From: Candidatus Limadaptatus stercoripullorum | GTDB taxonomy: Bacteria; Bacillota; Clostridia; Christensenellales; CAG-917 | DNA: 40,534 bases | Direction: 5' to 3' | Assembly: GCA_018713795.1 (NCBI GenBank) | Contig: DVOE01000057.1 | Location: 1-40,534, forward strand | Shown here: positions 33,213 to 40,534 of the stretch, one piece after another | How positions within the stretch are numbered: position 1 is the stretch's first letter | Layout of the letters: every line of letters starts with the position of its first letter | Notes under the pieces: generated by a model | Told to the model about the DNA's origin: nothing | Database searches by the model: none | The model's input: the letters and a program-made list of their open reading frames with translations, nothing else | Position numbers and translations under genes: made by a program

Positions 33213-34859
33213 TTACTTTTTCTTCTTTCTGACCGTGGCGGCGCGTCTCACGATACGCCCCGCGCCCTCCGCGCTCTCCGCGGGATCCGCCTTGACGACT
33301 TCCTTGGTGCACATGTCCGCCATCTCGTCGCAGAACGAGGTGATGAACGCCTCGCTCGCGTTGCGCTTGGCGAGCATGCTGAACGACATGTTCTCGGCGT
33401 GCGGGACGATCATGGTGAACTCTTTGGTGAACGCGTCGGTGTCCAGCCCCTCGAACCCGGTCTCGAGCACGGTGGCGTACCTGTTTTCGGGGGTGAGGGT
33501 CTGGGTGATGAGCGTGAAGCGGTCGAAGTCCTTGACCTTGGTGCCCGAGAGCACGATGGCGCGCAGGGCGAGGACATCGTAGCCGTAGTGGTCGAGGGAA
33601 GGGGTCTCCCTGAGCAGATCGGCGCGCACCTGCTGCCACTTGGAGATCTTGTGCGACTCGGCGAGCAGCCATCTGATGACATTGCCGGGCAGGTTGCGCA
33701 GGTTGTTGAACATATACCAGAACGGACCTATCGGGAAGGTGCTGTCCTCGAGGGACTTGTAGATTATGTTCAGCTTGTACGCGGCGTCGGGGTAGACCTT
33801 GACGGACACCTTGAACCCGCTGTGGTCGTCGTTTTCCTTGACGATCGCGATGGTCTTGCTCTTGTACTTGAACACCCAATTGAGAGTGCCGCGCCGCTTG
33901 ATGCAATGCACGCCGTCCAACCCGAAGAGGTAGTCGATGACTTCCTGCATGGACAGGGTCTTCTCCTTGTGCGGATTGAGGATGAGGTTCTCGAACTCGG
34001 CGTTGCCGACCATGTTCATCTTGATGACATCCATGTCCGAGGCGCCGTATTCCTCGAGCTCGGGCACCGCTTCGGTGTACTTCTTGACCACCGTGTACAC
34101 CTCGCCCTCGTGCAGCCTGACCGAACCGTAGTAGTTGGTGTTGCCGGAGCCGGGCAGGATATTTTCGTCGCGGTCGAGGGGCTGGATGTTGTCGTCGGTG
34201 GAGATATACTTCATGATGAGCGAAGCGTTGTCCGCCGAGTAGGCGACGGGCAGGGGAGCCGCGCTCTCGCCCGTCTCGTCCTTCTTCTCGAACTTCTTGG
34301 CGCCGCGAGGGGAGACCAGGAAGTAGACGAGAGCTGCGAGCACGCTCAGCACCACGAACACCACCGAAAGTATGATCATGAGCGCGGGATCGCCTATGAC
34401 CGCGAGCACGAACGCGTTGGTCTCTTCGCCCTCGTAGACGCCGAGCACGCTGCCCGCGACGGAGTAGTCGTCCTCAAAATGCACGCCGCCGAGCTCCTCG
34501 ATGTTCGAGACCACGCGCAGCGTAACGCGGGGTTTGCCGTCGTCGCCGGTGAAGACGAAGCCGACGGTGTCGCCCTCGCCGAAGCTGTCGGTGACGCGTA
34601 TGCGCGCTCCGTTTTCGAGCAGGTGACCGTTCGCGTCCGAGAGGGGGACGGTGAGGGTGTCGCCCGCGCCGTAGAAACCGCCGTTCGCCGCCGCATTCGC
34701 GGTGAAGTAGACGATGACGATGCTCGTGGCGAACGCCAGCGCGGTCAGCACAATGAGGAAAACGCGCACGACGCGCGCGATCGCGGGATCGCGCAGTCCC
34801 AGCGCTATCTCGAATTTCTTGGATTCTTTTTTGCCGTTTTTGCTGTTTTTGTCTCCCAT
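33213..34859 (-). CDS. two-TM protein with a signal-peptidase-like ectodomain and a large cytoplasmic domain
   Basis: A 548-residue protein. TM1 is at about 31-53 and TM2 at about 160-182. The loop between them (GDTLTVPLSD, EGDTVGFVFTGDDGKPRVTL, VAGSVLGVYEGEETNAFVL) followed by a Leu/Val-rich helix resembles the SipW-type signal peptidase C-terminal half, but no SGSM-type catalytic Ser motif is seen after TM1. The rest (185-548) is a charged, probably cytoplasmic domain with a Lys/Arg tail (RRAATVRKKKK); I do not recognise it. The ATG has only a weak GTGGGA site. A good promoter lies 30 bases upstream and the 5' end of the message can form a GCGGAT hairpin. Function unknown. Confidence 0.7.
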   Translation of the reverse strand: MGDKNSKNGKKESKKFEIALGLRDPAIARVVRVFLIVLTALAFATSIVIVYFTANAAANGGFYGAGDTLTVPLSDANGHLLENGARIRVTDSFGEGDTVGFVFTGDDGKPRVTLRVVSNIEELGGVHFEDDYSVAGSVLGVYEGEETNAFVLAVIGDPALMIILSVVFVVLSVLAALVYFLVSPRGAKKFEKKDETGESAAPLPVAYSADNASLIMKYISTDDNIQPLDRDENILPGSGNTNYYGSVRLHEGEVYTVVKKYTEAVPELEEYGASDMDVIKMNMVGNAEFENLILNPHKEKTLSMQEVIDYLFGLDGVHCIKRRGTLNWVFKYKSKTIAIVKENDDHSGFKVSVKVYPDAAYKLNIIYKSLEDSTFPIGPFWYMFNNLRNLPGNVIRWLLAESHKISKWQQVRADLLRETPSLDHYGYDVLALRAIVLSGTKVKDFDRFTLITQTLTPENRYATVLETGFEGLDTDAFTKEFTMIVPHAENMSFSMLAKRNASEAFITSFCDEMADMCTKEVVKADPAESAEGAGRIVRRAATVRKKKK

Positions 34860-34895
34860 AAAATCCCACTTTCGCGGATAAAATCCGCTCTTTCT

Positions 34896-34924
34896 ACTTT
34901 AATGTATCGGCGGCGTTTTGTCAA
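34896..34924 (-). promoter_or_regulatory. promoter of the two-TM protein gene
   Basis: On the minus strand: perfect TTGACA (34919-34924), 17 bases, TAAAGT (34896-34901). The start is near 34889, just at a small inverted repeat (34873-34889). Confidence 0.65.
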
Positions 34925-35046
34925 TCGCCGCCCGGAATTCGCCCATCTATTCCCGAGTTAAACGACAGGTGTACCGCAAACGCCGCGAAAAATGTCGGAT
35001 TTCGGCACACAACTGTCTAAAAACGCCCTCCCGCGCCATGTGGATA

Positions 35047-35075
35047 TTGCCAAACCGGGAGCGCGGTGGTACAAT
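35047..35075 (+). promoter_or_regulatory. promoter of the type IV pilus-like operon
   Basis: TTGCCA (35047-35052), 17 bases, TACAAT (35070-35075), each one base from consensus. The leader is about 70 bases. Confidence 0.65.
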
Positions 35076-35151
35076 CGAAGCGTGAATATTTCGTAATTGT
35101 CAAGTCGTGTGAAAGACCCGGAATGAGAAAATAAGGAGGGAAGGGACTCTT

Positions 35152-36354
35152 TTGCAGAAATACAGTTACCGTGCGTACGACTCCGCAGGCAAGGCGGTGA
35201 AGGGAACTCTCGTCGCTCAGGACGAGAAGAATTTCCGCGACCTCTTGCACGAGCAGGGGATGCGCTTGTACGAGTACCGTCTCGTCAACCAGGCGAAGAA
35301 GGTCGCGAACAAGCCTCTCAAGGTCGGCGAACTCATCGCGTTCAGCCGTCAGCTCTCTTCCATGCTCTCTTCGGGTCTTGATCTCAGCCTCAGTCTCAAG
35401 ATGCTCTACGAGCGCACCGAAAAGAACAAGAAGCACCTGAAGCAAGTCGAGGCGCAGCTTTACGAGGAGATTCAGAAGGGCGAGTCGCTGGCGTCCGCCA
35501 TGTACAATCTGGACAACACTTTCCCCGCTCTTTACATCAGCATGGTCAAGTCGGGCGAGCTCAACGGCAAGATCGACGAGTCTCTCGTCACGCTCTCCGA
35601 CTACTTTGAAAAGGAACACAAGCAGCGCAACCAGATAAAGAGCGCCATGAGCTATCCCATCATCCTGCTCGTGATATGCGCGCTTGTTGTGGTGCTGATG
35701 TCCGTGGTCGTGCTGCCGAGGATGGCGGCGATGATCCCCGAGGGACAGCCGCTCCCCGTGCCAACGCAGATACTGCTCGGACTCAAAGATTTCGTGGTCG
35801 AACAATGGTTCGTGGTGCTGATCGTGATATTCGCGCTCGTGGTGTGCGTCCCGATAATCAAGCGCATCCCCGCGGTGAGTATGCTGACCGGCAAGCTCGC
35901 GACAAAACTCCCCGTGATAGGCAAGCTCCGCAAGATGCTTTATACGGCGACTTTTGCGCGGTCGCTGTCCACGCTGTACGCGACGGGCATACCTCTTCTC
36001 GACGCGATATCCATGGGCGGGGAGATCCTCGGCAACAAGTTCATCGAGACGCAGGTGAGAGAGGCGGTCATCGCCATCCGCAAGGGCAGTTCGATCGCGG
36101 AAGCGTTCTCCATCGTCACATCGTTCGATCCCATGCTCATGACGATGATATTCGTCGGCGAGCAGTCGGGGACTCTTGACGACATCCTCATACAGACGGC
36201 GGGTTATTTCGAAGAGGAAGCGCAGGGCGCGCTGAAGAGGCTCATCGGGATGATCTCGCCCATCATGCTCATGATCATGGCGGTGGTCATAGGTTTCGTG
36301 CTCATCGCGGTCATGATGCCGATGATGACGCTCTACCAGTCCATCGGCGTTTAA
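35152..36354 (+). CDS. pilC: type IV pilus / type II secretion inner-membrane platform protein (PilC/GspF)
   Basis: A 400-residue polytopic membrane protein, the platform that couples the cytoplasmic ATPase to pilin assembly. The N-terminus YSYRAYDSAGKAVKGTLVA and two T2SF cytoplasmic repeats are visible (FSRQLSSMLSSGLDLSLSL near 64-82; FARSLSTLYATGIPLLDAI in the second), each followed by hydrophobic segments. The TTG start at 35152 is required because the next Met is 40 residues in and would remove the start of the fold; AAGGAGGG lies about 11 bases upstream. First gene of the operon; no ATPase gene precedes it. Confidence 0.92.
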   Translation: MQKYSYRAYDSAGKAVKGTLVAQDEKNFRDLLHEQGMRLYEYRLVNQAKKVANKPLKVGELIAFSRQLSSMLSSGLDLSLSLKMLYERTEKNKKHLKQVEAQLYEEIQKGESLASAMYNLDNTFPALYISMVKSGELNGKIDESLVTLSDYFEKEHKQRNQIKSAMSYPIILLVICALVVVLMSVVVLPRMAAMIPEGQPLPVPTQILLGLKDFVVEQWFVVLIVIFALVVCVPIIKRIPAVSMLTGKLATKLPVIGKLRKMLYTATFARSLSTLYATGIPLLDAISMGGEILGNKFIETQVREAVIAIRKGSSIAEAFSIVTSFDPMLMTMIFVGEQSGTLDDILIQTAGYFEEEAQGALKRLIGMISPIMLMIMAVVIGFVLIAVMMPMMTLYQSIGV

Positions 36355-36376
36355 GGGAGAAACAAGGGAGGGATAT

Positions 36377-37291
36377 ATGTACATCCTGCATCTCAGCGGA
36401 GACACGGTGAAGATACTCGAAGGCGCGTTCACGCGGCGGAAGCTGGTCATAAACAGCCTCTATTCCGTCGCCATGCCCAGCGACTATCTCGACGCACCCG
36501 ACGAAAAGGGCTACGAGAAGCTCGAAGCCGTCGTCACCAACGGGCTTCGCGATCTCGGCGAGGAATTCAAGAACAAGAAGATCCGCATCGTCCTCGACAA
36601 CATCAACATCCCCTTCAGGGAGATGCTGGTGCCCGCGCTCCCGCGCAAACGCACCGTCGCGCTCATAAAGAACGAGATATTCAGCGACGAGAAGCTCGCG
36701 GACGGCAACACCGTGGATTATATCGAGATAGAGCGCAAGGTCGACGAGCACAAGCAGACGCGCATCATGGTCACCTATGTCGACAACATCATCCTCGCGG
36801 ACATGCAGAAACTTTGCAAGAACCTCATGTTCAAGCTGCTTTCGGTGGATGTGGGGCAGAACTGCACGGCGAAACTTCTGCGTTACACGGCGGCGGCTCT
36901 TCCCGCGAGTTATGTGTTCGCCGAGCTGCGCGAGAGCGTGGTCATGATAAGTCTGGTCATAGACGGCGCGTTCAAGTACTCCATGTCAAAGAGCATCGTC
37001 TCCCTGGAATCCATGCGGTTCAAGAGCGAGCGGACATATTTCGTCAACGACATAACCAACACCCTCCGCGGCGCGGTGGAGGTGTTCAGGAAACAGTACC
37101 CCGACTTCGTGTGCACGGATGTCGTGGTGGCTGCCTCGCCCGAGAAATACGAGCTCATGCGCAAGCCCGTCGCCGAAAAACTCGGCGTCAATGTCAGGCA
37201 GGTCACCGTGCCCGCCAATGTGGACAGCATCTCGGACGAGGATTACAACGAGTTCTTCTGCACCATCGGCGGGCTCATAAGGGAGGGATGA
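36377..37291 (+). CDS. pilM: PilM-like type IV pilus assembly protein
   Basis: A 304-residue actin-like-fold protein by pattern and position. PilM is cytoplasmic and recruits the N-terminal tail of PilN to the platform. The chain begins with MYILHLSGDTVKILEGAF, has VDVGQNCTAKLLRY in the middle where PilM proteins carry a nucleotide-binding segment, and ends with CTIGGLIREG. It is somewhat shorter than typical PilM, and similarity by reading is moderate; the next gene's PilM-binding motif strengthens the call. GGGAGGGATAT precedes the ATG, 22 bases after pilC. Confidence 0.78.
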   Translation: MYILHLSGDTVKILEGAFTRRKLVINSLYSVAMPSDYLDAPDEKGYEKLEAVVTNGLRDLGEEFKNKKIRIVLDNINIPFREMLVPALPRKRTVALIKNEIFSDEKLADGNTVDYIEIERKVDEHKQTRIMVTYVDNIILADMQKLCKNLMFKLLSVDVGQNCTAKLLRYTAAALPASYVFAELRESVVMISLVIDGAFKYSMSKSIVSLESMRFKSERTYFVNDITNTLRGAVEVFRKQYPDFVCTDVVVAASPEKYELMRKPVAEKLGVNVRQVTVPANVDSISDEDYNEFFCTIGGLIREG

Positions 37292-37978
37292 ATGAGACGC
37301 AAGGATATCAACCTGCTTTACAGCCTCACGCAGGCGACCAAGAAAAAGAGTTCCTCCAACATCATGGTGGTGCTCGGTGTGTTGGTGCTTGCGGTGATAG
37401 GCGTCATGGTCTTCTTGTTCGTGGACGCGAAAGGGGAGGTCAGCGATAACGAGGCGCTGATCAAGGATCTGGACTCCAAACTGTCGGGTTCGCTGCTCCT
37501 TGGCAATCTCCAGCGCAAGTACGACGCCATGAAGGCGGCATACGAGAGCGATATCGCGGATGTCATCGCCGAGATCGCTCCCTCCGAGTACGCGGGGCAG
37601 TCGGGCAAGATGAGCGCAGCGCTGCTCGACATTCTCATGCTCACCGACGAGGAGAACGCGGAGGACTCCGGCTACGACGCCGACGGCGAGGCGGACAATG
37701 TGTTCGATGTCGACATAAAGAGCATTGCCATCTCCGGCACTTCGGTCAACATCACCTGCGCGGTCGTCGACTATCTCGCCGCATGGGATTTCACCGACTA
37801 TCTCGCGGGGATCGCGACCGACCTTCCCGAGGCGCTCGGCGAGCTCGTCGAGCGCAACGCCCGCCTGTTCGCGGGAGTGCAGGACAACTACTCGGGTCTG
37901 CCGCAGCTGCCGGGGAACGGTGAACCCATCGAGTTCACGCTGCGGTTCGTCGTTGCCGATTGGGGGGCGCTGGTATGA
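37292..37978 (+). CDS. pilN: PilN-like pilus assembly membrane protein
   Basis: A 228-residue protein with a cytoplasmic tail, one transmembrane helix (about 24-44) and an extracytoplasmic domain. The tail carries DINLLYSL (residues 5-12), the INLL motif by which PilN binds PilM, so the assignment is well supported. The ectodomain starts with a helical segment and ends with a ferredoxin-like beta-alpha pattern, as in PilN. GGGAGGG lies just before the start, and ATG 37292 is one base past the pilM stop. It overlaps the next gene by ATGA. Confidence 0.82.
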   Translation: MRRKDINLLYSLTQATKKKSSSNIMVVLGVLVLAVIGVMVFLFVDAKGEVSDNEALIKDLDSKLSGSLLLGNLQRKYDAMKAAYESDIADVIAEIAPSEYAGQSGKMSAALLDILMLTDEENAEDSGYDADGEADNVFDVDIKSIAISGTSVNITCAVVDYLAAWDFTDYLAGIATDLPEALGELVERNARLFAGVQDNYSGLPQLPGNGEPIEFTLRFVVADWGALV

Positions 37979-38970
37979 ATCTGAGCCTTAACTTCACGAT
38001 GAGAGACAAGATACTGCTCGCCGTGCTCGCGGTCGTTCTGTTCGTGGGCATGATGTACCTCTACGGCGTCATGCCGGCAAACGAGGAGGCGGAGCAGCTG
38101 GCGAAGCAGGCTGCCGAGAAACAGCAGCAGCTCAACGCCCTGAACGCGCAGATCGCGGGCATAAACATCGACGCGCTGGAAGAGGAGTACGACATCCTCC
38201 TCGACTACTACTACGACGCCAAGGCGGAGATAGAGGCGGCGGGCGCCGCGACGCTCCCGGACAGAGTGCAGATCGTCGCCATAGAAAGGCGGGTGATCGG
38301 TATGCTCGACGAAGCGGGGATAGAGGGCTACAGCACCCAGGGCTGGGCGATAGCGGAGGAGACCTTCGTCAGGGAATATAACGGCTACGAGGCGAATTAC
38401 AGCATCGCCCGCGCCGTGTGCCCCACGCCCTTCAGGTGCGATCCCGACAAGGTGGGAGCCTTCATCGACCGCGTGGCGGAAGAGGAGTTCTTCACGCTCA
38501 CCGACATCAGCATAAGCTACACGACGGAGAATGTGACCGTGGAGGACGGCACCGCGGGAGAGGACGGGCAGGAGCCCGTTACCGAGACCCGTGAGATAGC
38601 CGAAGGCTCGCTCACTCTCGAGTACTATATGATCGCGCGCGATGTGACGGCAGCCGTGCCCGCGCTGCTCCCCGAAGTCACGGGGCTGGAAGCGGACGGC
38701 GCGACGATCTCCTTCGACTCGGTGGAGAACGCCGAGGGGTACGAGTTCTACACCCGCGGCGCGGACGGCACTTTCACCCTCGTCCCGTCCCTCGCGGTGA
38801 GCGCGACAGCGGACGGAAGAGTGACGGTCAAACTGTCGGACGCCTACCTCACGCCCGGCACCCACGAGATAGCCGTGCGCGCGGTGGGCGACAAGATGGC
38901 GGCGGGAGGCGGCTGGTTCAAGTCGCCTAAGCCCGGAGCGGATACCGCCGTCGTTACGGTGACGATCTGA
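37975..38970 (+). CDS. pilO: PilO-like pilus assembly protein with an extra C-terminal FN3-like domain
   Basis: A 331-residue protein. Transmembrane helix at about 12-31, a Gln/Ala/Glu-rich coiled coil (about 36-62), then a PilO-like ectodomain (70-225). Unlike typical PilO, which stops near 200 residues, it continues with about 90 residues resembling a fibronectin type III fold (LPEVTGLEADGATISFDSVE, YEFYTRGADGTF, PGTHEIAVRAVGD). I chose ATG 37975 for its ATGA overlap with pilN; the upstream TTG lies inside pilN without a separate site. PilO dimerises with PilN under the platform. Confidence 0.72.
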   Translation: MNLSLNFTMRDKILLAVLAVVLFVGMMYLYGVMPANEEAEQLAKQAAEKQQQLNALNAQIAGINIDALEEEYDILLDYYYDAKAEIEAAGAATLPDRVQIVAIERRVIGMLDEAGIEGYSTQGWAIAEETFVREYNGYEANYSIARAVCPTPFRCDPDKVGAFIDRVAEEEFFTLTDISISYTTENVTVEDGTAGEDGQEPVTETREIAEGSLTLEYYMIARDVTAAVPALLPEVTGLEADGATISFDSVENAEGYEFYTRGADGTFTLVPSLAVSATADGRVTVKLSDAYLTPGTHEIAVRAVGDKMAAGGGWFKSPKPGADTAVVTVTI

Positions 38971-39054
38971 CAAAAAAGCGGGTTTACCGAGCAATAAACG
39001 CGGTATAAAACCTGTGTATGACAAATTAAGGCGTTAAGGGCGCCGAGAGGGAAG

Positions 39055-40534
39055 ATGAGAGGCAGCAGGATAAGGCGGATGTTCGGCAGGAAGTCGAAGA
39101 GGGGAGCGTCGCTCGCGACGGTCCTCGTGTCCATGGCTATCCTCGCCATAGTCGCCACCATGTTCACCGCCATCGCCATGCGCTCTTATCAGTACTCCTA
39201 CGCCAAGCTCTGCAAGCAGCAGGCGTATTACACGGCGACCTCCACTATCGAGAGCTACTATCAGACCATACGGCAGTCTTCCGAACACCTCTCGAGCATG
39301 ATCAACGCGCTCGAGGCCGCGTATCAAGACGCGGTCGAAGAGGAGAACGGACTGCATGTCGATCCCACCCGGGTGAGCGTCAAAGTGGGCTCGTCGGGCG
39401 GGGCGGACTCCTCGGGAATGCTGGTGGACGGCGGCTTTTTCGACACCTATCTCGGGGAGTGCGAACTCTATGTGCGCTACGCCAACAGCGACCGCTCGGA
39501 GATCAGCATAGAGGCGCACGCGACCTACAACGGCTACACCGAGACCGCGCGCGCAAAGGTGGCGCGCACCAATCTCGCCGCTTCCGAACTCAAAAAGATA
39601 TTCGACAATGTCTTTTGCCTGCAATCTCCCATAACCACCATCGTCGCGGACGCGGCTTACGGGGATGTCTATGTCTCCCAGCCCATGGTGTCCTACTTCC
39701 TGGATGAGAGCGGTAACAAAGTGACCGCCGGCAACGAAGGAGCATACAACACGGTCCTTGCCTCGCTGGAAAAGGATGGGAGCTTCGGCGGCTACTCGGC
39801 GCAGCCGGGGCAGTATCTCAGGGACGGGGGCGGCACCATACTCACGGGCGACAGCATCGCGGGGAAGTACAACGCGGTGCTCCGCGACTATGTCTACGCC
39901 AATGTGCAGGCGAGCACGGAGGAGGGCGGTCTCACCGGTCACACCAAGCCGCTCGACATGGACAACACCCCGCTTTACAGATCAAGCGCGCTCGAAGATA
40001 AAGACCGCTGGTACAACGACTGGGTGGAACTGTACATGTTCTCCGCCTCGACGGGCGGCACGACGCTCGACGGCAATCTTTACGCCGACTCCCGTGTGCT
40101 CGTGGGGCTGCTCGACAGAAACGAAGCCATGCGCGAATATGTCCGCTACTGGGACGACACCGTCAAGCGCTCCGTCTACTCCAAGGACAACGATTCGGAC
40201 ACGCTGACCAACTACTTGCAGGACAACACCTTCGTTGAGCTGTCGCTGGAGGCGGGATTCGAGCACGGGTTTGGGAAGGATGTCTTCTTCGATCACGAGA
40301 GTACGACGCTGGACAGAGCGCTTTCCAAGTTCCGCATCAACGGCAACTGTTACTTCTGGGAAGACGCGCGCATCGAGAACTTCGACAGCACTCAGACCGA
40401 GAACGCCCTCAGCGGCATAAAGAACAACATCTACGCCCACAAAGATCTCTACATAGACGGGCTGTACATTTACGAGTGGATCACCGCCACTCCCGAGACC
40501 TCTTCCGAGGTCAGCATTTACGGCGATGTGGTGG
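39055..40534 (+). CDS. large PilX-like pilus-associated protein, truncated by the window end
   Basis: The frame is open from ATG 39055 to the last base, at least 493 residues with no stop. GAGAGGGAAG lies before the ATG. The start is basic (MRGSRIRRMFGRKSKRG), then a transmembrane helix (about 18-44; GASLATVLVSMAILAIVATM), followed by a polar helical stretch rich in Tyr and Gln. This resembles the N-terminus of PilX-type minor pilins (RGASL at the junction), without an obvious prepilin cleavage Glu. The rest is a large acidic, Asp/Gly/Tyr-rich extracytoplasmic domain. It sits 84 bases after the PilO-like gene, with a weak TATAAA box (about 39003-39008) between. Minor pilin or tip adhesin are the leading guesses. 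Confidence 0.72.
   Translation, partial: MRGSRIRRMFGRKSKRGASLATVLVSMAILAIVATMFTAIAMRSYQYSYAKLCKQQAYYTATSTIESYYQTIRQSSEHLSSMINALEAAYQDAVEEENGLHVDPTRVSVKVGSSGGADSSGMLVDGGFFDTYLGECELYVRYANSDRSEISIEAHATYNGYTETARAKVARTNLAASELKKIFDNVFCLQSPITTIVADAAYGDVYVSQPMVSYFLDESGNKVTAGNEGAYNTVLASLEKDGSFGGYSAQPGQYLRDGGGTILTGDSIAGKYNAVLRDYVYANVQASTEEGGLTGHTKPLDMDNTPLYRSSALEDKDRWYNDWVELYMFSASTGGTTLDGNLYADSRVLVGLLDRNEAMREYVRYWDDTVKRSVYSKDNDSDTLTNYLQDNTFVELSLEAGFEHGFGKDVFFDHESTTLDRALSKFRINGNCYFWEDARIENFDSTQTENALSGIKNNIYAHKDLYIDGLYIYEWITATPETSSEVSIYGDVV

Overview
The window is about 40.5 kb of GC-rich (roughly 60% by eye), gene-dense bacterial chromosome. It shows no rRNA, transposase, phage, plasmid or CRISPR signature. 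Several features point to a member of the Bacillota, most likely an uncultured Clostridia-type gut lineage. These are the block yifB-dprA-topA-trmFO-hslV-hslU (the Bacillus smf-topA-trmFO-codV-clpQ-clpY-codY neighbourhood without codV and codY), an NfnAB-type flavin pair, a cysteine desulfurase beside a DUF3343 Se/S-carrier-like protein, RseC without an outer-membrane context, and strong AGGAGG ribosome sites with ATGA-type overlaps. The lineage is inference; the gene content is read directly.

Layout. (1) 1-2.2 kb: end of an inositol-catabolic operon (iolE end, iolG), a bidirectional terminator, and a convergent PfkB-family kinase. (2) 2.4-11.56 kb: one long catabolic operon with its own promoter and terminator. 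It encodes a Gfo/Idh/MocA oxidoreductase, a two-gene CehA/McbA-like PHP hydrolase, a small glycerophosphodiesterase-like protein, an AP-endonuclease-2-type TIM barrel, a six-hairpin glycosidase, a GPH-type sugar:cation symporter and a lipoprotein. (3) 11.65-23.2 kb: housekeeping genes yifB, dprA, topA, trmFO, hslV, hslU, hisS, rseC-like, trxA, glyA. (4) 23.2-26.7 kb: two small unknown proteins, an intracellular-type subtilisin, a cysteine desulfurase and DUF3343. (5) 26.7-31.2 kb: nth, nfnA, nfnB, obg and a small unknown. (6) 31.2-34.9 kb: a zinc-ribbon membrane protein, tRNA-Leu(GAG), a 51-residue protein, a SARP/BTAD-like DNA-binding protein and a two-TM protein with a signal-peptidase-like ectodomain. 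(7) 35.0 kb to the end: a type IV pilus / type II secretion-like operon (PilC, PilM, PilN, PilO, then a large PilX-like protein that runs off the window).

How the parts may work together. Region 2 encodes import, glycoside cleavage, phosphodiester or phosphoester hydrolysis, oxidation and isomerisation. It follows an inositol operon, so a glycosylated or phosphorylated polyol is a reasonable guess at the substrate. Region 7 is the inner-membrane platform of a pilus-like machine, but its ATPases, major pilin and prepilin peptidase are not in the window.

The most unusual signal is compositional. The palindrome ACGT appears, on reading all 40.5 kb by eye, only once, in the anticodon stem of the tRNA. 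Asp, Asn, His and Tyr codons before Val switch to T at the wobble position although C is preferred elsewhere. GGCC is also strongly depleted. This looks like long-term restriction or modification pressure on the whole genome.
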